A DNA stretch of 8,110 nt from Pseudolabrys sp. (lineage in GTDB: Bacteria > Pseudomonadota > Alphaproteobacteria > Rhizobiales > Xanthobacteraceae): the NCBI GenBank assembly GCA_029945495.1, contig JAQSCR010000595.1, positions 1 through 8,110 on the forward strand, read 5' to 3'. This document shows, in pieces, positions 1 to 6,142 of this stretch; positions within the stretch are counted from its first letter, which is position 1; every line of letters starts with the position of its first letter. The position numbers were made by a program, and so were the translations under genes. The notes under the pieces are model-generated. The model was given only the letters and a program-made list of their open reading frames with translations. It made no database searches and had not been told where the DNA came from.

Positions 1-53
1 AGGTGGCCGAGCGGATCGATCAGCTCCTGCGCAACGTCGCCGTGGCCGGCTGA
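1..53 (+). CDS. C-terminal end of an unidentified upstream gene (partial)
   Basis: The frame whose codons begin at base 3 is open from the window edge to a TGA at 51-53 and encodes about 16 residues ending in RNVAVAG. The composition (GC-rich codons, a charged amphipathic stretch ERIDQLLRN) is compatible with a real protein tail, and the next gene starts 72 bases later on the same strand. Sixteen residues are too few to assign a family, and I do not recognise it. It could be a chance open frame, since short ones are common in GC-rich DNA. Confidence 0.35.
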   Translation, partial: VAERIDQLLRNVAVAG

Positions 54-61
54 CAAAGTAA

Positions 62-90
62 TTTATTTTCTGAGCCGCCCAGCCTATAAC
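62..90 (+). promoter_or_regulatory. Candidate sigma70-type promoter for yebC
   Basis: An unusually A/T-rich patch in GC-rich DNA lies between the preceding stop codon and yebC. A TATAAC hexamer at 85-90 is a good -10 match. Seventeen bases upstream, 62-67 reads TTTATT, a weak -35. Transcription would start near 97 and leave a leader of roughly 29 bases before the yebC ATG. The -10 match and the position support it; the poor -35 keeps confidence modest. Confidence 0.4.
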
Positions 91-125
91 CGCGCCGGTT
101 TCAACCCGAGAGCGCAGAGCGTCCT

Positions 126-872
126 ATGGCCGGTCATTCCCAATTCAAGAACATCATGCACCGCAAGGGGAAGCAGGACAAAGTCCGCTCCAAGGTGTTC
201 GGCAAGCTGGCGCGCGAAATCACGGTGGCCGCCAAGCTTGGCCAGCCCGACCCGGCCTTCAACCCACGCCTCCGCGCGGCGATCCTGGAAGCGCGGGCCG
301 AGAACATGCCGAAGGACAATATCGAGCGCGCCATCAAGAAGGCGACCGGCAGCGATTCCGAGAGCTATGACGACATGCGCTACGAGGGCTACGGCCCGGG
401 CGGCGTCGCGGTGATCGTCGAGGCCCTGACCGACAACCACAACCGCACCGCCGGCGAGGTGCGCTCGATCTTCACCAAAGGCGGCGGCAATCTCGGCACC
501 ACCGGCTCGGTGGCGTTCATGTTCGATCACCTTGGCGTCGTCGAATACGACGCCAAGGTGGCGGACGCCGATGCCATGCTGGAAGCGGCGATCGAGGCCG
601 GCGCCGAGGACGTGACCTCGGACGAGAACGGCCACCAGATTTTCACCACCACCGAGACCTTACGCGACGTCGCCAAGGCGCTGGAAGCCAAATACGGCGA
701 GGCGCGCAAGGCGGCGCTGATCTGGAAACCGCAGAACACCGTGATGCTCAGCGACGAAGTCGGCGAGAAGGTGCTCAAGCTGATCGAGGCGCTCGACGAA
801 GACGACGACGTGCAGAACGTCTTCGCCAATTTCGAGGTATCGGACGCGCTGATGGCGAAGATGAGCGGCTAG
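126..872 (+). CDS. yebC: YebC/PmpR (TACO1) family translation factor
   Basis: This is a 248-residue protein, the usual YebC length. The N-terminus has the family signature GHSQFKNIMHRKG (residues 3-15), followed by FNPRLRAAILEARAENMPKDN (45-65, helical domain), YEGYGPGGVA (86-95) and TDNHNRTAGEVR (102-113) with the glycine-rich FTKGGGNLG (116-124). No frame damage is visible. Bacterial YebC was long annotated as a DNA-binding regulator (PmpR); more recent work on the family, including mitochondrial TACO1, shows a ribosome-associated role that relieves stalling at proline-rich sequences. It acts in the cytoplasm. The ATG at 126 is preceded by only weak purine-rich sequence (GAGAG near 108-112), but the conserved MAGHS start fixes it. 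In many proteobacteria yebC lies next to ruvC; here two inverted transporter genes separate them. Confidence 0.96.
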   Translation: MAGHSQFKNIMHRKGKQDKVRSKVFGKLAREITVAAKLGQPDPAFNPRLRAAILEARAENMPKDNIERAIKKATGSDSESYDDMRYEGYGPGGVAVIVEALTDNHNRTAGEVRSIFTKGGGNLGTTGSVAFMFDHLGVVEYDAKVADADAMLEAAIEAGAEDVTSDENGHQIFTTTETLRDVAKALEAKYGEARKAALIWKPQNTVMLSDEVGEKVLKLIEALDEDDDVQNVFANFEVSDALMAKMSG

Positions 873-899
873 CCAAGCGCCGAGCTGTCGCGTTCCGCT

Positions 900-1748
900 T
901 CAGCTCACCGCGAACAGCGCCAGTGCCAAGGCGGCGATGGCGAGGCCGAGGCGCTTGCGGTTGTTGAGATGCTCACGGAACATCACCGCGCCGAACAAAG
1001 CGGTGAAGACGAAACTCATCTGCGCCACCGGCACCAGCACGCTGGCCGGACCGCGCGCCAGACCATGCAATAACAGCACGAAGCCGACTAGCAGCGAGAC
1101 CGCTGCCGGCGCCGAATAGCGCCATACCGCGGGCGTCAGCCGCAAGCGGCGCTCGTGCATCACCGCCAGCACCGTCGCCAGCGACGAGAACGCCCACGCC
1201 TGCGCCGCCACCATGGTCTCCGGCAGCGCGCCGTGTTGCAGGCCGACTTTGTAGAATAGGTTGGCGAGCGCCATCGCCACGGTCGCGACCAGCACGCGCG
1301 TCAGCGAGGCGAGCTTGATGCCGCCGCGCGCTGCGCCCGGTTCCCCCAGCAGCAGCCAGACGGCCACCAGCGCGCCGGCGAGCGCACCCGCCTTGGGCAG
1401 CGTCAGAGTCTCGCCGAGCAGGACGATGGCCAGCAGAGCGGTGAGGGTGAAGTTCAGCCGGAAGATCGGCGCGTTGGTCGAGACGGCGCCGTCTTTCAGG
1501 CTGCGGGCGAAATTATAGAAGGCGACGAGCGAAAACACGCCGGCGAGCGAGCCCCAGGCTGCCGACCAATGGACGTCGAGCGTGCCTGTGGCGAAGGCAT
1601 AGATGTTGATGGCAGGGGCGAACACCCAGGCTTGCAGCATCACGAACTGCGCGGCGCCGACGCCGGTCGCTGCCGCCCGCTTGTACAGGAGATCGCCGAC
1701 GCCGAAACAAACCATGGCGCCGAGCGCAAAAAGAAGTCCGGGTGTCAT
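900..1748 (-). CDS. EamA/DMT-superfamily permease
   Basis: This 282-residue, very hydrophobic protein has about ten predicted membrane helices arranged as two similar halves, the layout of the drug/metabolite transporter (EamA) family. Half one (about 1-135) ends with a helix-turn-helix of the type LLGETLTLPKAGALAGALVA. Half two (about 150-282) ends with the parallel element VMFREHLNNRKRLGLAIAALA; these paired 'GE-x-L' and 'RE-x-L' segments are typical EamA repeats. It would sit in the inner membrane; the substrate (metabolite, amino acid or drug efflux) cannot be told from sequence. The start codon lies 3 bases after the stop of the TSUP gene upstream on the same strand, so the two are probably cotranscribed. 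Its stop is 27 bases from the convergent yebC stop, with no clear terminator hairpin between them. Confidence 0.88.
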   Translation of the reverse strand: MTPGLLFALGAMVCFGVGDLLYKRAAATGVGAAQFVMLQAWVFAPAINIYAFATGTLDVHWSAAWGSLAGVFSLVAFYNFARSLKDGAVSTNAPIFRLNFTLTALLAIVLLGETLTLPKAGALAGALVAVWLLLGEPGAARGGIKLASLTRVLVATVAMALANLFYKVGLQHGALPETMVAAQAWAFSSLATVLAVMHERRLRLTPAVWRYSAPAAVSLLVGFVLLLHGLARGPASVLVPVAQMSFVFTALFGAVMFREHLNNRKRLGLAIAALALALFAVS

Positions 1749-1751
1749 GAG

Positions 1752-2528
1752 TTATCGCAACCCGTCGAATATCGGCAGGCTCGCCAATCCGGCAAAGCCG
1801 ATGATGACGTAGGCGACGCGGCGGTACAGCACGTCGCTGCTGCCGTGAAACCAGTAGGCGCCGGCAAGCATTGCCAGGGCGAATGGCGCGCCGAACAGCA
1901 ACGACAGAACGACGATCTCGGCATTGAACAGGCCGCTGTACAGATACAGCGCGAACGACAGCACACCCTGCAGGATGAAATAGACCATGATGTTGGCGCG
2001 CACGGTGATGGCGCGATTGTTGCCGCCGAGCCAGAACACCAGCAACGGTGGCGCGCCGATCTGCACCGCGCCGGCGCCGAAGCCGGACATGGCGCCGACG
2101 CCGAGCGACGCGCGGACGGTCGGCTTGCCGTGATAGCGCCAGCCGGCGGCGAGCGCCGCCAGCGCGATCAACACCAGCACGGCAATGAACCAGCGCAGGC
2201 TCAGCGGGTCGACATAAAGCAGCGCCAGGACGCCGAGCGGCACCCCGACCACGCCGCCGGTCGACACCGGCAGCAGTTCGCGACGGTTGGTCTTCGGCCA
2301 GGCGTGAATGGCGAAGGGCAGGCCGGACAACGTATCGATCAGCAGGATGGTCGGCGCGGCGATGGCCGGACTATAGATCGCCGAGATCAGCGGCATATAA
2401 ATGAGCGCCGAGCCGAAGCCGGAAAAGCCGCGCACAAGGCCGGCCACCGTCGCGATCGCCACGGCATAAGGAAAACGCGGATCGGCGGCGGCGGCGGCAA
2501 AGGCCGACCAAAGCGGCAAATGAAGCAT
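1752..2528 (-). CDS. TauE/SafE (TSUP) family sulfite/organosulfonate-type permease
   Basis: This 258-residue membrane protein has about eight hydrophobic segments. Two repeated motifs mark the TSUP/TauE family: GLVRGFSGFGSALIYMPL (30-47) in the first half and the related GFGAGAVQIGAPPLLVFW (149-166) in the second. Family members move sulfite, sulfonates or other small organic anions across the inner membrane; the substrate here is not deducible. The ATG at 2526-2528 (minus strand) is the first in-frame start; the ribosome binding site is weak (GGGACC/GAG before it). The gene is divergent from ruvC with only 64 bases between the two starts, and is followed by the EamA gene 3 bases after its stop, suggesting a two-gene transport operon. 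Confidence 0.9.
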   Translation of the reverse strand: MLHLPLWSAFAAAAADPRFPYAVAIATVAGLVRGFSGFGSALIYMPLISAIYSPAIAAPTILLIDTLSGLPFAIHAWPKTNRRELLPVSTGGVVGVPLGVLALLYVDPLSLRWFIAVLVLIALAALAAGWRYHGKPTVRASLGVGAMSGFGAGAVQIGAPPLLVFWLGGNNRAITVRANIMVYFILQGVLSFALYLYSGLFNAEIVVLSLLFGAPFALAMLAGAYWFHGSSDVLYRRVAYVIIGFAGLASLPIFDGLR

Positions 2529-2592
2529 GGTCTCAGGGTCCCGGCGGGCCGCCTCTCTAGCAGGCTATCCGCTCTGGGGCTATCAACGGGGC
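2529..2592. promoter_or_regulatory. Short divergent control region between TSUP gene and ruvC
   Basis: These 64 bases separate two divergent start codons, so both promoters must lie here or reach into the 5' ends of the genes. I see no convincing -35/-10 pair: TATCAA at 2581-2586 could be a -10 for ruvC but sits too close to the ATG at 2593 to leave much leader. No GTTC-N7-GTTC repeat, the alphaproteobacterial LexA box, is visible here or in the adjacent end of the TSUP gene. A GGGG run (2588-2591) directly before ATG 2593 is too close to act as a good ribosome binding site. Confidence 0.35.
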
Positions 2593-3102
2593 ATGGCTGG
2601 CCAAGCGATTCGCATACTCGGCATCGATCCGGGCCTCCGTCGCACCGGCTGGGGCCTGATCGAGAGCGCCGGCAACCGCCTGATCCACATCGCCTGCGGC
2701 TCGGTGGAAACCAGCGAGCGGGCGAGCCTCGGCACGCGCCTGGTGGCGATCCATGACGGATTGATCAAAGTGATCGAACAATATGCACCGCATGAGGCGG
2801 CGGTGGAAAACACCTTCGTCAATGGCAACGGCGCTTCGACCTTGAAGCTCGGCCAGGCGCGCGGCATCGCCATGCTGGTGCCGTCGCGCATGGGGCTGAC
2901 GGTCGCGGAATACGCGCCCAATCTGGTGAAGAAGACAGTGGTCGGCGCCGGACACGCCGAGAAGGCGCAGATCCGGATGATGATCGGCGTGCTGTTGCCG
3001 AAAGCCGATCCGCAATCGGAGGACGCCGCCGACGCGCTGGCGATCGCGATCTGCCATGCGCATCACCGCATGAGCGTTGTGTTGAAGGCGGTGGCGCAAT
3101 GA
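2593..3102 (+). CDS. ruvC: RuvC, crossover junction endodeoxyribonuclease
   Basis: RuvC is the Holliday-junction resolvase: a dimer that makes symmetric nicks in four-way junctions, working with the RuvAB branch-migration motor in recombination repair. The 169-residue protein matches the family length. The four acidic metal ligands of the RNase H-like fold are visible: D12 in GIDPG, E72 in AVEN, and D144 and D147 in EDAADALA. The conserved LKLGQARG (84-91) and EYAPN-VKK (106-114) segments are intact. The ATG at 2593 is chosen because the fold begins at IRILGIDPG only a few residues later; an in-frame ATG at 2527 would add 22 residues unrelated to the family and would run into the divergent TSUP start. 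The stop overlaps the ruvA start by 4 bases (ATGA). Confidence 0.97.
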   Translation: MAGQAIRILGIDPGLRRTGWGLIESAGNRLIHIACGSVETSERASLGTRLVAIHDGLIKVIEQYAPHEAAVENTFVNGNGASTLKLGQARGIAMLVPSRMGLTVAEYAPNLVKKTVVGAGHAEKAQIRMMIGVLLPKADPQSEDAADALAIAICHAHHRMSVVLKAVAQ

Positions 3103-3716
3103 TCGGAAAACTCAAAGGCGTCGTCGACTCGTTCGGCACCGATTTCCTGATCCTCGACGTACACGGCGTCGGTTATCAGGTGCACTGCTCGGCGCGCACG
3201 TTGACCCTGCTGCCGGCGCCCGGCGAGGCGGCGACGCTTTCCATTGAAACTTACGTGCGCGAAGACCAGATCAAACTGTTCGGCTTCGCCAGCGACGCCG
3301 AGCGCGAATGGTTCCGGCTGCTGCAGACGGTGCAGGGCGTCGGCGCCAAGGTGGCGCTGTCGGTGCTGTCGACGCTGAAGGTCGGTGAACTGGCGACGGC
3401 GATTGCAATGCGCGACAAGGCGGCAGTGTCGCGTTCGCCCGGCGTCGGCGCCAAGGTGGCGGAGCGGATCGTCACGGAACTCAAGGACAAGGTGCCGGCC
3501 TTCGCCGACATCGATGCCGGTGCCGCGCATCTCGCCGGTGCGCTCGACGAGAAGCGCGCGCCGCGGCCGGTGATGGACGCGGTTTCCGCGCTGGTCAATC
3601 TCGGCTATGGCCAGCCGCAGGCGGCGGCGGCGATCGCCGCGGCGGCACGCAACGTCGGCGAGGCTGCCGACGTGCAGACATTGATACGGCAGGGGCTGAA
3701 AGAGTTGGCAAAATGA
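3099..3716 (+). CDS. ruvA: RuvA, Holliday junction DNA-binding subunit
   Basis: RuvA tetramers bind the Holliday junction and load RuvB rings on opposite arms for branch migration. The 205-residue protein has the expected three domains: an OB fold at 1-63 starting MIGKLKG with the acidic-pin pair E55-D56 inside VREDQIKLFGF; tandem helix-hairpin-helix DNA-binding motifs QGVGAK (79-84) and PGVGAK (114-119); a variable linker (about 132-153); and a C-terminal RuvB-contacting three-helix domain (about 155-205), with ALVNLGY at 164-170. It starts by ATGA overlap with ruvC and ends by ATGA overlap with the deaminase gene, so translational coupling in both directions is likely. No damage is visible. 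Confidence 0.97.
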   Translation: MIGKLKGVVDSFGTDFLILDVHGVGYQVHCSARTLTLLPAPGEAATLSIETYVREDQIKLFGFASDAEREWFRLLQTVQGVGAKVALSVLSTLKVGELATAIAMRDKAAVSRSPGVGAKVAERIVTELKDKVPAFADIDAGAAHLAGALDEKRAPRPVMDAVSALVNLGYGQPQAAAAIAAAARNVGEAADVQTLIRQGLKELAK

Positions 3717-4138
3717 GCAAGCTGACCGGCAAGGATCAGGAATTGATCGACGCCGCCACCAAGGCGATCAAGCAGCGCTACCGCAACGACTGGCAGGAGG
3801 TCGGCGCGGCGATGCGCACGCGCGACGGTCGCGTCATCGCCGGCGTCAATCTCGACGCCTATGTCGGGCGCGGCGCGGTCTGCGCCGAGGCAATCTGCAT
3901 CGGCACGGCGTTGACCGCCAAGGGCGACAATGGAATTGAGACCATCGTCGCGGTGCGGCATCCGAAACCGGGCGAGAAGGGCGACATCGCCGTGGTGTCG
4001 CCGTGCGGCACCTGTCGCGAGCTCATTCACGATTACGACGCCAAGGCGCGCGTCATCGTGCCGAACGGCAAGAAGGGTCCGGCGGTTACCAGCATCGGCG
4101 AGTTGCTGCCGAACAAATACCGGCGGGGGATGACGTGA
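3713..4138 (+). CDS. Zinc-dependent cytidine/blasticidin-S-type deaminase
   Basis: This 141-residue protein belongs to the cytidine deaminase superfamily. The zinc site is complete: C57-A-E59 (CAEA, with E59 as the proton shuttle) and P97-C98-G-T-C101 (SPCGTCREL). From memory, the whole chain, including VGAA-RT near 30-36, AY-GR at 49-53, TIVAVRHP at 77-84, PCG-CREL-DY and the ending ELLPNKY, resembles Bacillus blasticidin S deaminase (Bsr) more closely than housekeeping Cdd. The likely reaction is hydrolytic deamination of a cytosine nucleoside or cytosine-containing compound; whether the substrate is cytidine, deoxycytidine or a nucleoside antibiotic is unknown. It sits between ruvA and ruvB, overlapping each by 4 bases (ATGA and GTGA), so it is made from the ruv transcript. 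This position is unusual: ruvA and ruvB are normally adjacent. Confidence 0.92.
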   Translation: MSKLTGKDQELIDAATKAIKQRYRNDWQEVGAAMRTRDGRVIAGVNLDAYVGRGAVCAEAICIGTALTAKGDNGIETIVAVRHPKPGEKGDIAVVSPCGTCRELIHDYDAKARVIVPNGKKGPAVTSIGELLPNKYRRGMT

Positions 4139-5178
4139 CCACCAAGCCGCGCCTGATCGCCGCCGACAAACGCGACGACGACGTCGATGCGTCATTGCGG
4201 CCGCAGAAGCTGTCCGAATTCATCGGCCAGGAAAAGGCGCGCGCCAACCTGTCGGTATTCATCGAGGCGGCCAAGGCGCGCCAGGAAGCGCTCGACCATG
4301 TGCTGTTCGTCGGCCCGCCAGGCTTGGGCAAGACGACCCTGGCGCAGATCGTCGCGCGCGAACTTGGCGTCAACTTCCGCGCCACGTCCGGCCCGGTGAT
4401 CGCGAAAGCGGGTGATCTCGCCGCGCTGCTGACCAATCTCGAACCGCGCGATGTGCTGTTCATCGACGAAATTCATCGGCTGAGCCCGCAGGTCGAGGAA
4501 ATTCTCTATCCGGCGATGGAGGACTTTCAGCTCGATCTCATCATCGGCGAGGGGCCGGCGGCGCGTTCGGTGAAGATCGATCTGGCGCCGTTTACGCTGG
4601 TTGGCGCGACAACGCGCGCCGGGCTGTTGACCAATCCGCTGCGTGACCGCTTCGGCATTCCGGTGCGGCTGAATTTCTATACCGAGGCCGAGCTTGAGCT
4701 GATCGTGGCGCGCGGCGCGCGCGTCTTGGGCATCGGCATGACGGGCGACGGCGCCAACGAGATCGCGCGGCGCGCGCGCGGCACGCCGCGCATCGCCGGG
4801 CGTCTGCTGCGTCGCGTGCGCGACTTCGCCCATGTCGACGGCGACAAGGCGGTCGACCGCAGAATCGCCGACAAGGCGTTGCAGGCGCTCGAAGTTGACG
4901 CCAGCGGGCTCGACGCCATGGACCGGCGTTACTTGCGCATGATCGCCGAGAACTATGCCGGCGGGCCGGTCGGCGTCGAGACGATCGCTGCCGGATTATC
5001 GGAGCCGCGCGACGCGCTCGAGGACATCATCGAGCCTTATCTCATCCAGAAAGGTTTCCTCCAGCGCACGCCGCGCGGCCGCCTGTTGACGCCGTTGGCG
5101 TTCAAGCATCTCGGTCTGGCCGAGCCGGCGCGCGACGCCAGCCAGATCGGGTTGTTCGGCGAGGGCGAGGACGAGTAA
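4135..5178 (+). CDS. ruvB: RuvB, Holliday junction branch-migration ATPase
   Basis: RuvB is the hexameric AAA+ helicase motor that drives branch migration with RuvA. From the GTG at 4135 it has 347 residues, the normal size. Visible elements are the N-terminal LRPQKLSEFIGQ (21-32), Walker A GPPGLGKT (60-67), Walker B LFIDEIH (108-114), sensor-1 GATTRAG (157-163), the arginine-finger region NPLRDRFG (167-174), sensor-2 GTPRIAGRLLRRVRD (216-230) and a winged-helix C-terminal domain ending near LGL (326-328). The GTG is favoured because family proteins start close to this point, a GGCGGGGG ribosome binding site lies at 4122-4129, and its TGA-overlapping GTGA matches the junction style of the operon. 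The frame stays open further upstream (ATG at 4003), but that part is only the shadow of the deaminase gene. Confidence 0.97.
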   Translation: MTTKPRLIAADKRDDDVDASLRPQKLSEFIGQEKARANLSVFIEAAKARQEALDHVLFVGPPGLGKTTLAQIVARELGVNFRATSGPVIAKAGDLAALLTNLEPRDVLFIDEIHRLSPQVEEILYPAMEDFQLDLIIGEGPAARSVKIDLAPFTLVGATTRAGLLTNPLRDRFGIPVRLNFYTEAELELIVARGARVLGIGMTGDGANEIARRARGTPRIAGRLLRRVRDFAHVDGDKAVDRRIADKALQALEVDASGLDAMDRRYLRMIAENYAGGPVGVETIAAGLSEPRDALEDIIEPYLIQKGFLQRTPRGRLLTPLAFKHLGLAEPARDASQIGLFGEGEDE

Positions 5179-5420
5179 TGCCTTCCGACCTGCTGCACCG
5201 CATGAAGCGCAATGCAGTTGGCGATTGGAATATTCGCGACGTGGAAGCGGTATGCCGCGAATACGGACTATTGTTCCGCCCTGGAAAAGGCACATCCCAC
5301 TGCCATGTGAAACATCCGGCGGCGCGCGAAATCTTGACGATCCCGGCGCGCCGGCCGATTAAACCGGTCTACATTCGTAAGCTCGTGCGCTATATTGAAG
5401 CCCACGGAGAGGCGTCATGA
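5178..5420 (+). CDS. hicA: HicA-family toxin (mRNA interferase)
   Basis: This 80-residue protein belongs to the HicA family, small dsRBD-like ribonucleases that cleave mRNA and are held inactive by HicB. The active-site segment is G38-T-S-H41, followed by HVKHP (43-47), the strand ILTIPARRPIKPVYIRKLV (52-70) and a short C-terminal helix; H41 is the expected catalytic histidine. The N-terminal MPSDLLHRMKRNAVGDW form is longer than in the smallest HicA proteins but fits a subgroup I recall from alphaproteobacteria. The ATG shares its A with the ruvB stop (TAATG), and GAGG in the ruvB tail can serve as ribosome binding site. There is no room for a promoter except inside ruvB. Codons here are clearly less G/C-biased than in ruvB, consistent with acquisition. 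Confidence 0.85.
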   Translation: MPSDLLHRMKRNAVGDWNIRDVEAVCREYGLLFRPGKGTSHCHVKHPAAREILTIPARRPIKPVYIRKLVRYIEAHGEAS

Positions 5421-5638
5421 AACTTGAATATGCGGTGCATATTGAACGGTTGGCCGAGAGCGACGGGGGCGGCTATCTCGCCACCGTTCCCGATCTGCCC
5501 GGTTGCATGTCCGATGGCGAGACGCCGGAAGAGGCGCTGAAGAACGTGCAGGAAGCAATTGCCTCCTGGATCGAAGCGGCAAAGGAATGGAAGCAAGAAA
5601 TTCCCAAGCCCTCGGCACCCTTGGCGCGCGCGGGCTGA
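5417..5638 (+). CDS. hicB: HicB-family antitoxin (short form)
   Basis: This 73-residue HicB-type protein would bind and block the toxin encoded just upstream. The family core, a partial RNase H-like fold, is clear: YAVHIERL (5-12), GYLATVPDLPGC (19-30), the acidic GETPEEALKNVQEAI (34-48) and helix SWIEAAKEW (50-58). Full-length HicB antitoxins usually carry a C-terminal helix-turn-helix or ribbon-helix-helix domain for autorepression. Here the chain ends soon after the core (PKPSAPLARAG), so no DNA-binding domain is present. The start overlaps the hicA stop by 4 bases (ATGA), the usual toxin-first coupled arrangement of hicAB. It ends 8 bases before ybgC. If it cannot bind DNA, expression of the pair would depend on the ruv operon promoter. 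Confidence 0.87.
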   Translation: MKLEYAVHIERLAESDGGGYLATVPDLPGCMSDGETPEEALKNVQEAIASWIEAAKEWKQEIPKPSAPLARAG

Positions 5639-5646
5639 TCGTTTCC

Positions 5647-6117
5647 ATGAACTCCATCGACGGCATTCTCGGCGACGGCCTGCACCGCCAGCAGGTGCGG
5701 GTGTATTACGAGGACACGGATTTCTCTGGCGTCGTCTATCACGCCAGCTATCTGCGCTTCATGGAGCGCGGCCGCACCAACTACCTGCGCCTGCTGGGCG
5801 CCGATCACCGCGCCATGTTCGAACAGGCGGAAAAGGAAGCACCGGGCTTTGCCTTCGTCGTGCGCCACATGGACATCGCCTTCAAGAAGCCGGCGCATAT
5901 GGACGATGTCCTGGAGATCGTGACCCGGCCCGAAGACGTGAAAGGCGCGTCGATCATTCTGCATCAGAAAGTGATGCGCGGCGAGGAACTGCTGGTCGAA
6001 GCGCATGTGCAGGTGGCGTTTGTGTCCGGCGGCCGGGCGAAGCCGATCCCCAAGCCGCTGCGGATTGCCATGAAGGCGGACCAAGATTCTCGCCAGGAAA
6101 CGGGCGGCGCGGCCTGA
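5647..6117 (+). CDS. ybgC: YbgC-type acyl-CoA thioesterase (hotdog fold)
   Basis: This 156-residue single hotdog-domain protein carries the YbgC signature VRVYYEDTDFSGVVYHASYL (17-36). D25 is the expected catalytic aspartate, and H32 with the following YLRFMERGRT helix is conserved. Family members hydrolyse acyl-CoA thioesters in the cytoplasm and are genetically associated with the Tol-Pal envelope system. The ATG at 5647 is chosen because the fold begins within about 15 residues; the frame is open back to 5503, but that region overlaps hicB and has no family-like residues. No strong ribosome binding site is visible, so initiation probably relies on coupling to hicB translation 8 bases upstream. 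In relatives ybgC commonly precedes tolQRAB-pal; here ogt follows instead. Confidence 0.93.
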   Translation: MNSIDGILGDGLHRQQVRVYYEDTDFSGVVYHASYLRFMERGRTNYLRLLGADHRAMFEQAEKEAPGFAFVVRHMDIAFKKPAHMDDVLEIVTRPEDVKGASIILHQKVMRGEELLVEAHVQVAFVSGGRAKPIPKPLRIAMKADQDSRQETGGAA

Positions 6118-6142
6118 CGCTCGGTGCTAGGATGACAGCATC

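Noticed and set aside
84..635. A 183-codon minus-strand open frame opposite yebC
   Set aside because: It lies almost wholly over yebC, a fully conserved protein, and its own translation shows no family features; it is a GC-rich shadow frame.
873..899. Terminator between the convergent yebC and EamA genes
   Set aside because: No stem with a following T-run could be found in the 27 bases; termination there, if any, is not visible.
2440..2592. SOS (LexA) box ahead of ruvC
   Set aside because: The alphaproteobacterial GTTC-N7-GTTC pattern was looked for upstream of ruvC and not seen, so no SOS control is claimed from this window.
1569..2756. A long plus-strand open frame of 395 codons opposite the two transporter genes and running into ruvC
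   Set aside because: Its translation is rich in R, Q, H, A and G with no recognisable domain, as expected for the antisense of GC-rich membrane-protein genes. The minus-strand frames encode clear EamA and TSUP proteins, and the end runs over the start of ruvC.
5503..5646. Longer ybgC start at 5503, giving a 204-residue protein
   Set aside because: The added 48 residues overlap hicB in another frame and have no resemblance to YbgC proteins; the family fold starts shortly after the ATG at 5647.
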